Source: Amoebophilaceae bacterium
GTDB lineage: Bacteria; Bacteroidota; Bacteroidia; Cytophagales; Amoebophilaceae
Reading direction: 5' to 3'
Assembly: GCA_023257955.1 (NCBI GenBank)
Contig: JALRAY010000029.1
Coordinates: 1-12,131, forward strand
DNA: 12,131 nucleotides
Under the pieces are notes generated by a model. The model did not search any database. It worked only from the letters and a program-made list of their open reading frames with translations, and was not told the origin of the DNA. Numbering within the stretch: the first letter of the stretch is position 1; each line of letters begins with the position of its first letter. Below are positions 1 to 7,097 of this stretch, piece by piece. Made by a program: the position numbers and the translations under genes.

Positions 1-3000
1 GTACATGTGTTGGAGGTGGATTTATGTTTTATGGGTTACAAAATATCTATTCCGATGGATTGTTGTTTATTATTCCTGTTCTAGGGGCGCCCCTCTGTCT
101 TTTATTTACTGGACAAGTATTAGCTATTCGTATGGGAGAGTTTCTGAATAACCTATCGGTAGCAGAAGCCATGGAGAACTTATATCATAGTCGTATCATA
201 CGAGTTATTACTGCTACTAGTGGGATTTTTGGATGTATAGGGTCTATGGCTATCCAGTTTCAGGTAATGTCTAGGATATTTACTTTTTTATTGGGTATGG
301 AATCCCAAGTAGCTACCATTTCTGCAGCGACTATTGTGATATTTTATTCTGCTTTTGGCGGTGTTCGTTCAGTCACCATTACGGATGTATTCCAATTTAT
401 TGCCTTTAGTATTTTTATTCCTACGCTAGGATTAATTGTATTTAATCATCTTAAAGATCCTACCCAAGTAGTGCATACATTTGCTACCAATCCTCTATTT
501 GATTTCAAAACTGCCATCGGGTGGAACATGAAGTCCCTTTCTGGACTAGCTTTAATGCTATTTTATACCATTCCTGGCTTAGATCCATCCATATTTCAAC
601 GAATTTCTATGGCTAAAGATCTAACGCAAGTTAAAAACTCTTCTACATATGCCGCAGGCATTATGTTACTAATGATTTTGTCAGTAGCCTGGATAGCTAT
701 TTTATTATTAACCAATAATCCTGGCTTAGATCCTAAACAATTAATTAACCATATCGTAGAAAATTATGCCTACACAGGACTTAAGGGGTTTGTGGCCGTA
801 GGTATTGCCGCTATGGCCATGTCTACGGCTGATTCAGAACTTAATGCTTCAGTTGTGCTAGCCGTGAACGATATCATCAGGCCACTCAAGAAAGAATTTA
901 AAGAATCACTGCGGATTGTAAGGCTCTTTTCTTTACTCATAGGGTGTTTTGGTATGTTACTAGCCTTGTATACTACAGATCTACTAGAACTCCTATTACT
1001 TACTGGGGACTTTTGGATGCCTATTGTAAGCGTTCCTCTTTTGTTGGCTGTTTTCGGATTTCGTAGCAGTAAGCGAGCGGTATTAATAGGTATGGGAGCA
1101 GGGTTTATAACAGTATGTCTGGGTAAAATATTTGATCCGTTTGCTGGTCTTGCCCCATTAATTCCAGGAATAATAGCTAACCTGGTTTGCTATATGGGTA
1201 GCCATTATGTGCTTCGAGAACAAGGTGGTTGGGTAGGTATTCAGGTAAAGGCTCCCCTCTTGGCCGCTAGACAAAGAAGAAAAGAAGCTTGGCAAAAGTT
1301 TATCCATACCATCAAACACCCACAGATTTATGCCAATCTGCAAAAAACGCTCCCTGCCAATGATATCATCTATACCTTATTAGGAATCTACATACTGGGG
1401 GCTACCTTTGCTTCGTTTTATACCATTCCAGGTGTAGAAAGTACGTATTCCATGCTTTATAAATACATTTCCCATTCGATCATCTTTATGGTAGCTATGT
1501 TCATTACCTACCCTGCGTGGCCGCCTACCTTTAAATCCAAGAAATTTATCACCTTTGCTTGGCCCGTTGGAATGTGCTACACCCTATTTGTAGTAGGCAC
1601 TATGTTGGTGATGATGAGTAAATTTCATGAAGTCCAAATCATGATTTTTCTACTCAACTTATTGATAGCGGCATTATTGCTTTCCTTGCCTGTGATGTTA
1701 CTATTATCTACCACTGGTATGGTGGCAGGATACTGGGTATTGTCTACGTATTGCTGTTATATGGGCATTCCTTATGAAAGTGCTGCTATATCAAGCCAAT
1801 TCAAGGTTATTTGCGGGATCCTCTTGTTTAGTAGCTTTCTAATCGCCCTATTTAGATTGAAGCAAAGACAAACCCAGCTGGAAGAAAAAAATAAGTATTT
1901 GTTGGATTTGTGTGAAGAACACAACAAAGAACTTAGTGAAGTATTGGCATATCGGGAAGAAGTATTACATGAATTGGAAGAGGAGGAAATGAAACTGATT
2001 GATAAAACGGCTGTTGCTTACCTGAAGCAGGTACTCTATAGAACAGTCGACTATTTGCGCCTAGATGTAGCTAAAATCACCATTGAACAACTACTAGCTG
2101 ATGTAAAACACCTAGTCAAGGTAAAAGATTTCACTTCTGTTCCTCATATTTTGACTAACGGCGAAGTGCAAGATAAAACGATCCAAGTGGATGCGGCAAA
2201 AATTAAACAACTGTTTGTCAATAGCATTTCTTATATCCATCAACATAACTTTGCTAATAAACCTATCATCATTACAGTAAGCAATACTATGCTGGGTCAT
2301 TCTATTGGTCAAATGGAAGATTATACTAGACAACTCAATGCTGTTAGGTTCACTATCTCTACGGATGAAATTGTATCACCTACGCAAGATCTTTACATGC
2401 TTGACCAGATTAACTTGATTAGTCAAACGAATCAAAATAGCGATAGGCAACAGTTGATAGAGAATGCAAAAATTGTAGATGCCCATTATGGGTATGCGGA
2501 ATTGAGCAATCACCATACGCATATGTTTGTGCTCCCTACGAATGTAAGAGAGGTAAGAGGCAAGGTTATGGAGTTGCTGCGAGATCATGTGGAAGAAGAT
2601 CCGGAAGAGGTAAAACATCCTATTGCCATCCAATTGGAGCAAAAGCTATTAGCTAAAATTCAGCCGCTCAAAAATATCAATATCAAAGAGATAGAAAAGG
2701 CGTTGGATACTATTAAGAAATATCATGCCAAAGTAAAACGTAAATCAGGGGAGCCTTTCTTTACGCACCCTATCAATGTGGCATTAATCTTACTGCAATA
2801 TTGCCAAGATCAGGATGCGGTAGTAGCAGCCCTATTACATGATACCGTGGAAGATACCAGCTTATCTGCTTCCCAAGTGCAGGCGAAATTCGGCAATACT
2901 GTAGCTATACTGGTAGAGAAGCTCACGAACTTGGAAGATAAAGCCAAAAAATTTAGCCTGGATAATCACGAGTATATTGCGCGCCTAACGCAATCAGAAG

Positions 3001-3203
3001 ATAAGCGCGTGGCCTATGTAAAACTGGCTGATAGATTACATAATATGCGTACTATCCAGGGCCACCCTTTGTTAAGGAAGCAAAAGAAGATATCAGATGA
3101 AACTTTCAATCGATTTGTGCCTATGGCTGAACATTTAAATCTCCCTGATGTAGCACAAGAGCTCAAAGATATTAGCCTAAAGGTATTAGGTAAGAAGGAT
3201 TAA
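1..3203 (+). CDS. SLC5-type symporter / pseudo-histidine-kinase / SpoT-like (p)ppGpp hydrolase fusion, 5' partial
   Basis: The frame is open to the left edge and reads TCVGGGF before the first Met at 24. That is the conserved early SLC5 glycine motif, so the true start lies outside the window, perhaps 50-60 residues upstream. Residues below are numbered from the Met at 24. Residues 1-395 are a multi-pass sodium:solute symporter with the MSTADSELN signature at 266-274. Residues about 453-625 form a second hydrophobic module of roughly six helices. A charged coiled coil follows (about 628-665). Residues about 680-865 resemble a histidine kinase DHp/CA region, but no DxGxG or GxG ATP-binding box is visible. 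Residues 870-1059 are a RelA/SpoT HD domain with RKSGEP (906-911), H915, HD 939-940, ED 943-944 and the RLHNMRT motif (D1003, N1007). The hydrolase residues are complete and no synthetase, TGS or ACT domain follows. The inferred role is a membrane-bound (p)ppGpp hydrolase responding to a solute; the substrate is unknown. Confidence 0.85.
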   Translation, partial: TCVGGGFMFYGLQNIYSDGLLFIIPVLGAPLCLLFTGQVLAIRMGEFLNNLSVAEAMENLYHSRIIRVITATSGIFGCIGSMAIQFQVMSRIFTFLLGMESQVATISAATIVIFYSAFGGVRSVTITDVFQFIAFSIFIPTLGLIVFNHLKDPTQVVHTFATNPLFDFKTAIGWNMKSLSGLALMLFYTIPGLDPSIFQRISMAKDLTQVKNSSTYAAGIMLLMILSVAWIAILLLTNNPGLDPKQLINHIVENYAYTGLKGFVAVGIAAMAMSTADSELNASVVLAVNDIIRPLKKEFKESLRIVRLFSLLIGCFGMLLALYTTDLLELLLLTGDFWMPIVSVPLLLAVFGFRSSKRAVLIGMGAGFITVCLGKIFDPFAGLAPLIPGIIANLVCYMGSHYVLREQGGWVGIQVKAPLLAARQRRKEAWQKFIHTIKHPQIYANLQKTLPANDIIYTLLGIYILGATFASFYTIPGVESTYSMLYKYISHSIIFMVAMFITYPAWPPTFKSKKFITFAWPVGMCYTLFVVGTMLVMMSKFHEVQIMIFLLNLLIAALLLSLPVMLLLSTTGMVAGYWVLSTYCCYMGIPYESAAISSQFKVICGILLFSSFLIALFRLKQRQTQLEEKNKYLLDLCEEHNKELSEVLAYREEVLHELEEEEMKLIDKTAVAYLKQVLYRTVDYLRLDVAKITIEQLLADVKHLVKVKDFTSVPHILTNGEVQDKTIQVDAAKIKQLFVNSISYIHQHNFANKPIIITVSNTMLGHSIGQMEDYTRQLNAVRFTISTDEIVSPTQDLYMLDQINLISQTNQNSDRQQLIENAKIVDAHYGYAELSNHHTHMFVLPTNVREVRGKVMELLRDHVEEDPEEVKHPIAIQLEQKLLAKIQPLKNINIKEIEKALDTIKKYHAKVKRKSGEPFFTHPINVALILLQYCQDQDAVVAALLHDTVEDTSLSASQVQAKFGNTVAILVEKLTNLEDKAKKFSLDNHEYIARLTQSEDKRVAYVKLADRLHNMRTIQGHPLLRKQKKISDETFNRFVPMAEHLNLPDVAQELKDISLKVLGKKD

Positions 3204-3212
3204 AATTATCGG

Positions 3213-3246
3213 TGGTCTTAAATACTCAGTAGTCTTAAATACATAG
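3213..3246. repeat. Two-copy 17-base imperfect tandem repeat
   Basis: Copies at 3213-3229 and 3230-3246 match at 14 of 17 positions and share the core GTCTTAAATAC (3215-3225 and 3232-3242). The core resembles the ends of the inverted-repeat segment at 3421-3520 (GTAGTGGTCTGA), so these may be relics of the same element end. Confidence 0.5.
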
Positions 3247-3382
3247 CATCATCATACCCGCATTGTAATGAAATAGGGATTTAGGCACTGGTTAACATTG
3301 GGTAAACGCATGGATTTAGAAACTAATTTATTTGCATTTTGTAATAACCTGATTAACCCCAAGAGATAAAAAAGATTATTTT

Positions 3383-3413
3383 GCATAAAAAGCCCAATGG
3401 CGTGCTTTTATGT
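3383..3413. terminator. Weak A/U-rich hairpin, possible terminator of the upstream fusion gene
   Basis: CATAAAAAGC (3384-3393) can pair with GCTTTTATG (3404-3412) with one bulged A around a loop of about ten bases. The T-rich arm lies inside the stem and no separate T tract follows. Termination is therefore only a possibility. It is the best candidate hairpin downstream of the fusion gene, 180 bases after its stop codon. Confidence 0.25.
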
Positions 3414-3420
3414 GAATTTG

Positions 3421-3520
3421 GTAGTGGTCTGAATCTACGTTCTGAGTAAAATATATCTGCTCTATTATGTCAAAGCAAGCCATTTATCTCATAGCTTGCC
3501 ATGTATACTTAGGCCACTAC
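3421..3520. repeat. 100-base segment with terminal inverted repeats, MITE-like
   Basis: GTAGTGGTCTGA at 3421-3432 is matched in inverse orientation by TTAGGCCACTAC at 3509-3520, with 10 of 12 positions complementary. The similarity extends a few bases outward, to 13 of 16. Inside lies a smaller inverted pair, GCAAGC (3475-3480) and GCTTGC (3494-3499). No transposase frame fits in this length and no clear target-site duplication is visible. It could be a non-autonomous mobile element, an insertion-sequence relic or simply an RNA-forming palindrome. Confidence 0.4.
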
Positions 3521-3768
3521 CGAAAATTTTACGATTCAACTCAAGTTTGTTGTAAGTCCAAGCATAGAAAGTAGGGCGGATATAGAGCAAAGGAGAATTC
3601 AAGCAAATGCTGCAGAATTTGCTAATGCATAGCAAGAAACATAGAGCCTAAAAAATATTAACATCGAATAAAATCGTACAAAGGTCTATTTGTTCGCTGG
3701 GATACAGGGCTTATACAACAAAAGCAAAAAGTTTTATGTTGTATTCAAATTAATTATTTGTATCTCAT

Positions 3769-3855
3769 AGAGGGTTGGCGGAGCGGTTTAACGCGGCGGT
3801 CTTGAAAACCGTTGTACCCGTGAGGGTACCGGGGGTTCGAATCCCTCACCCTCTG
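3769..3855 (+). tRNA. tRNA-Ser (anticodon UGA)
   Basis: The acceptor stem AGAGGGT (3769-3775) pairs perfectly with ACCCTCT (3848-3854), followed by discriminator G3855. The anticodon loop CTTGAAA (3801-3807) places TGA at 3803-3805, which reads UCA and other UCN codons. The long variable arm, stem TACCC with GGGTA around GTGA, is diagnostic of a class II serine tRNA. The T arm contains GGTTCGAATCC. No CCA is encoded, so the 3' end needs enzymatic CCA addition. The 87-base length is normal for tRNA-Ser. Confidence 0.96.
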
Positions 3856-4226
3856 CTAGTAGTGTAGCCGCATAGTAGCGTTTCCTTGTCTTACCATTTC
3901 CACTACCATACTCGTACGCTTGTTTCGCTTTTTTATCATCTGTGGGGGAGAATACTATAAAGGCATTTTCGTTTTTGATCCCAATGCGTATCGGGATGAG
4001 CATAGGAGAAAGCTCCCACAATGTGGGGGCAATATTACACCGATGACAGGCTTGCAAGCAGGTTATCGAAGTAGGAGGAGAACACTTTACGAAGGCGATA
4101 GCTTTGCTGGTATCAGCTCCCCGCTTTATGAATTTAGTGGAAGTTACCCCTGCAACCCCATTAAATAGGGTTTGTACTGCGTAAATTCGCGTGGCTAGCT
4201 ACAGCATATCACCCCCTAATTTTACT
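3856..4226. other. Gap between tRNA-Ser and lptE with competing hairpins
   Basis: I see no gene I can support here. Frames are open on both strands for up to about 80 codons, but none reads as a recognisable protein. The section holds a perfect hairpin, GCTCCCAC-AAT-GTGGGGGC (4012-4030), and a competing partner TGTGGGGG at 3941-3948. It also has a smaller hairpin ATCCC/GGGAT (3979-3998) and the palindrome GCTTGCAAGC at 4050-4059. The promoter for the lptE cluster presumably lies here. TAGGGTTTG (4167-4175 region) is one base too long between TA and TTTG for the Bacteroidota -7 consensus. Confidence 0.4.
4012..4030. promoter_or_regulatory. GC-rich 8-bp hairpin with an alternative pairing partner upstream of lptE
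   Basis: GCTCCCAC (4012-4019) pairs with GTGGGGGC (4023-4030) across a three-base AAT loop, with one G-T wobble. The same left arm (4013-4020) can instead pair over eight positions with TGTGGGGG at 3941-3948, so the two helices exclude each other. This arrangement is typical of attenuators, but there is no downstream T tract on the plus strand. On the minus strand only TTTC follows. Function is unproven. Confidence 0.3.
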
Positions 4227-4784
4227 ATGATTCCACACACAATACTACCATACATCAAGCAATGGAAGCCATATGTACCGGTATCCGGGTTACTACTATC
4301 GCTATTGCTTTTATTGCCGAGTAGCTGCTTAATGTATTCCTTATCAGGCAGTGCCTTGCCCAAAGAAGCAAAAACATTTACTGTACACGATCTAAAATCT
4401 AAAGTCGCCTTAGGCCCCGCCACCCTTGCCGATCAGCTTACCCAAAGCTTACGAGATGAACTTATCAAGAAGACAAGCCTCAAAGAAAAAGCCACCGAAG
4501 GAGACCTACAATTTGATGGTATCGTAACTGGCTTTAAATATTCCCCACTTGCCCCGAGCACACAAGACGATAAAACTTCCGGAAGCAGAGTCCAGCTCAG
4601 TATCACCATACAGATTACCTACATCAATAAATACGACAACAACTTCACCTTTAAAAAGAAAGACTTTACACAAAAAGAAGATGTAGAAGCAGGAAGAGAA
4701 CATGCCGAAGAAGCCAACATGGTAGATGCCATCATCAAGAAACTGATTCAAGATATATACAATGCATCTATAGCCAATTGGTAA
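4227..4784 (+). CDS. lptE: LptE-family outer-membrane lipoprotein (LPS assembly)
   Basis: In the known family, LptE partners LptD in the outer membrane and helps insert lipopolysaccharide into the outer leaflet. Starting at ATG 4227 the protein has 185 residues with a lipoprotein signal: a hydrophobic leucine run (22-30) ending in LPSSC, C34 being the lipidated residue. The mature protein begins with the Bacteroidota-typical YSLSGSALP and KTFTV, continues with GDLQFDGIVTGF in the middle, and ends in IANW. An in-frame GTG at 4191 would add 12 residues; the ATG gives a better signal peptide. There is no clear Shine-Dalgarno sequence, as is usual in this phylum. The next gene begins 56 bases downstream, and the order LptE, TPR-like protein, SecG is conserved in Bacteroidota. 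LptD is not in the window. Confidence 0.88.
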   Translation: MIPHTILPYIKQWKPYVPVSGLLLSLLLLLPSSCLMYSLSGSALPKEAKTFTVHDLKSKVALGPATLADQLTQSLRDELIKKTSLKEKATEGDLQFDGIVTGFKYSPLAPSTQDDKTSGSRVQLSITIQITYINKYDNNFTFKKKDFTQKEDVEAGREHAEEANMVDAIIKKLIQDIYNASIANW

Positions 4785-4840
4785 GGACTTAATAGCAGTG
4801 CTTCCGTGTAACATGTAACCTTCTTTCCATCACGTAATGT

Positions 4841-5536
4841 ATGCAAGCTGACGATCTATTAAAAATCATTCAATCTCCTTATAACATCAGCACAACGGAT
4901 GTAGCAGCACTCAAGCAAGTAGTAGCGCGATACCCTTACTTTCAGCTAGCCCGGACTCTAGTGGCCAAAGGCATCCATGATCAAGATTCAGCAAAAGCCC
5001 AGTATGCTATTCAATTAGCAGCGATATATGCGCCTGATCGCAATCGGTTAAAATTATTATTGGAAAATAAGCTAGGTTATACTAATCTTGTGCAAAGCGT
5101 AGCCAAGGCCACAGATGCATTAAAGCATGCTAAGCAGCCATCAACAGCTGAGGAGGCTAGGAAAGACAGCGCAAAACCAGCAAATAGTTCCTCAAAAATA
5201 GCAAAAAAACCAACTCCTCAGAAGACCTCCGGTCAAGTACATTGCATTGATCAGTTTATCAACGCCCCTCCAGGGAAACTACAACTACAGGCAGATGAAG
5301 AGCTACTATTAGCTGCTACCGGCAAAGACCTGGCGGCAAAGGATGTGGTTTGGCAACATACATACCTGACGGAGACCTTAGCGCGCATTATGTTACAGCA
5401 AGATAAATTTGACAAAGCGATCCAGATTTATCAAAGATTAAAAGACAAGTTTCCAGAAAAAAGAACGTACTTTGATGATATAATAGCGGAGATAACCAAG
5501 TCTTATAACACCGATAGTCACGAACACAATTTATAA
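4841..5536 (+). CDS. TPR-like hypothetical protein between lptE and secG
   Basis: This 231-residue protein has no signal peptide and is probably cytoplasmic. The N-terminal half (1-85) is helical and contains RYPYFQLARTLVAK and an AAIYAPDRNRL stretch, as in the Bacteroidota protein family usually found next to secG. Residues about 88-130 are a low-complexity linker rich in Lys, Ala, Ser and Pro. The C-terminal part (about 170-225) reads like one tetratricopeptide unit: ETLARIMLQQDKFDKAIQIY followed by a PEK-containing helix. The stop codon is five bases from the secG start, so the two genes are very likely cotranscribed. The molecular role is unknown; a scaffold or partner for envelope or export functions is only a guess from position. 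Confidence 0.75.
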   Translation: MQADDLLKIIQSPYNISTTDVAALKQVVARYPYFQLARTLVAKGIHDQDSAKAQYAIQLAAIYAPDRNRLKLLLENKLGYTNLVQSVAKATDALKHAKQPSTAEEARKDSAKPANSSSKIAKKPTPQKTSGQVHCIDQFINAPPGKLQLQADEELLLAATGKDLAAKDVVWQHTYLTETLARIMLQQDKFDKAIQIYQRLKDKFPEKRTYFDDIIAEITKSYNTDSHEHNL

Positions 5537-5541
5537 TTACT

Positions 5542-5916
5542 ATGATTCCTTTTACCATTATTCTTACCATCCTTACCGCAGTCTTACTTATCATCAGCGC
5601 CGTCTTGCAAAGCTCAAAAAAAGAAGGCGACGGCAATACGCTCGGCAGCATGGGCGCCCACCAAATTATAGGCGTCAAAAGAACCAGCGACCTCTTAGAA
5701 AGATCCACGTGGGTATTGTTAATCCTCTTATTCATGCTCAGCCTAGGTACCTTTGCTTTAGTCAAGTCTGGCACTACCAACGTTACAAGCCCCAATTTAG
5801 CACGTATACAACAGAAAAATGCATTACGTGAGGCTGCAGGAGAAGGGGCGTACACAAGTGAAGCTATAACACCTACAGTACCTACTGAAAGTACCGATGA
5901 CACACAAACGGAATAA
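5542..5916 (+). CDS. secG: Preprotein translocase subunit SecG
   Basis: SecG is a small inner-membrane subunit of the SecYEG channel that assists SecA-driven protein export. The 124-residue product has the expected two-helix topology: TM1 at about 4-22 and TM2 at about 56-74. Between them is the conserved cytoplasmic loop with LQSSKKEGDG, a small Gly/Met stretch, and KRTSDLLERSTW, the counterpart of the family's RRTTDFLEKATW. After TM2 comes a polar tail of about 50 residues rich in Thr, Glu and Ala, which varies among Bacteroidota. The gene follows its TPR-like neighbour after five bases. No terminator is obvious before nrnA, 123 bases downstream. Confidence 0.93.
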   Translation: MIPFTIILTILTAVLLIISAVLQSSKKEGDGNTLGSMGAHQIIGVKRTSDLLERSTWVLLILLFMLSLGTFALVKSGTTNVTSPNLARIQQKNALREAAGEGAYTSEAITPTVPTESTDDTQTE

Positions 5917-6039
5917 ATAAATCACCATTACATTACCCTGAAACTACTCCTATACTGGCCGTAGCCGCAACAAGCACAGATCCCTCGTCAACGCTATATA
6001 GCAATCTACTAAACAACCCGAAATACAACCACCAGCGTC

Positions 6040-7059
6040 ATGCCTATACAAGATCCCATAGCGATACAACAAGAAATAGAACCAGCCGCCAAGCAGATCG
6101 TCATCATTACCCATACCAGACCCGATGGAGATGCCATCGGCGCATCTTTGGGGCTAGCCACTTTTTTACGACACAAATCCCACACCGTAAAAATTATCAC
6201 CCCCTCCGCACACCCTGCATTCTTAAATTGGCTACCAGGTATGGAATCCGTCTGCTGCTACAATCCGAATAAGCCTACAGAAGCCTTGGAGGTAATATCC
6301 CAAGCCGACCTTATTTTTTGCGTAGACTTTGGGTGTCTGCAACGGGCAGAGCAATTAGGCGACGCTATCAAAAAGGCCAGCGCAAGAAAAATCATCATAG
6401 ACCACCATCAGGAGATTGAAGATTTTGCAGATACAGTCTTTTGGAACCCCCAAGCTACCTCTTCAGCAGAACTTGTGTATGAGCTAATCATCGCCTTGGG
6501 CGGCGATCAGTATATCGATACCGAATTAGCAGAATGCTTATATACAGGTATTCTGACAGACACTTTATGCTTCACTACCCCAAATACTACCCCCAGAAGC
6601 CATGTGATAGCTGCCGAGCTCTTGAAAAAAGATATAGATATCGCTAAAATCAATACCTTCATCTACGGGAGCCATTCCTTGAGTAGACTAAAGCTCTTAG
6701 GCTTTGTACTCAGTAAGCGATTGACAGTAATGAAAGCCCATAAAACCGCCTACATCGTCATTAAAGCAGCTGACGCCAAGTACTTTAACCTACAAACAGG
6801 CGACACCGAAGGCATCGTCAACTATGCCCTCTCCCTCAAAGGCATTGTTTTAGCGGCCCTCATCAAAGAAAAAGACGGCAAAATCTCTCTATCGCTACGA
6901 TCTACAGGCGATATCCCCGTGAACATATGGGCGAAGGAATACTTTAATGGCGGAGGCCATAAGAACGCAGCTGGAGGTGTGTCCCATTTGTCACTGGAAG
7001 AAACTGTGCGTAATTTCGAGGACTTAGTAAAAGCTAAGCATAGCATTTTAAGTCAATAA
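6040..7059 (+). CDS. nrnA: DHH/DHHA1 phosphoesterase, NrnA-type nanoRNase / pAp phosphatase
   Basis: NrnA-type enzymes degrade 2-5 nt RNAs and, in many bacteria, dephosphorylate 3'-phosphoadenosine 5'-phosphate (pAp). The 339-residue product has all DHH motifs: THTRPDGDAIGAS with H25, D29 and D31; CVDFG with D96; DHH at 121-123; and GILTDT with D174. These residues hold two metal ions. The C-terminal DHHA1 domain has the substrate-binding GGGHKNAAGG at 304-313. Length and motif spacing match the family, so the enzyme should be active in the cytoplasm. ATG 6040 puts the first beta strand at the normal distance. The gene lies 123 bases after secG and may be read from the same transcript; the lipoprotein gene follows closely. 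Whether RNA or pAp is the main substrate cannot be told from sequence. Confidence 0.92.
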   Translation: MPIQDPIAIQQEIEPAAKQIVIITHTRPDGDAIGASLGLATFLRHKSHTVKIITPSAHPAFLNWLPGMESVCCYNPNKPTEALEVISQADLIFCVDFGCLQRAEQLGDAIKKASARKIIIDHHQEIEDFADTVFWNPQATSSAELVYELIIALGGDQYIDTELAECLYTGILTDTLCFTTPNTTPRSHVIAAELLKKDIDIAKINTFIYGSHSLSRLKLLGFVLSKRLTVMKAHKTAYIVIKAADAKYFNLQTGDTEGIVNYALSLKGIVLAALIKEKDGKISLSLRSTGDIPVNIWAKEYFNGGGHKNAAGGVSHLSLEETVRNFEDLVKAKHSILSQ

Positions 7060-7097
7060 CCTAACTGAAAACCTATATGAAAGAACATACCATGCAT

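Larger units (their letters stand above)
3204..3768. other. Gene-free gap with repeats and decayed DNA
   Basis: No complete gene is visible in these 565 bases. The gap holds a 17-base imperfect tandem duplication at 3213-3246, an A/T-rich hairpin at 3383-3413, and a 100-base segment bounded by inverted repeats at 3421-3520. A short coding-like stretch without a start (3513-3632) ends in residues SRADIEQRRIQANAAEF and a stop. The mix suggests a graveyard of a small mobile element or nuclease-like gene next to the tRNA. That origin is inference. Confidence 0.5.

Noticed and set aside
2112..2642. Minus-strand open frames under the fusion gene
   Set aside because: They are antisense to a clearly coding region with continuous domain structure and show no recognisable product.
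3740..3768. Promoter for tRNA-Ser around ATTATTTG
   Set aside because: The TTTG is well placed (3757-3760), but the TA is missing at the correct spacing and the TTG at 3739-3741 is too close to act as -33.
3769..3855. tRNA-Ser as an attachment site of an integrated element
   Set aside because: The 3' end of the tRNA is not repeated elsewhere in the window and no integrase gene is present.
3788..4057. Minus-strand open frame of 89 codons with a C-terminus reading EGEGFEPPVPSRVQRFSRPP
   Set aside because: The end is the well-known spurious translation of the antisense strand of a serine tRNA. The rest lies in a gap open on both strands and matches nothing I know.
3920..4168. Plus-strand open frame of 82 codons between the tRNA and lptE
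   Set aside because: Its composition is not protein-like, another plus frame (VGENTIKAF through GAILHR) is also open over part of it, and it overlaps the hairpins. No family is recognised.
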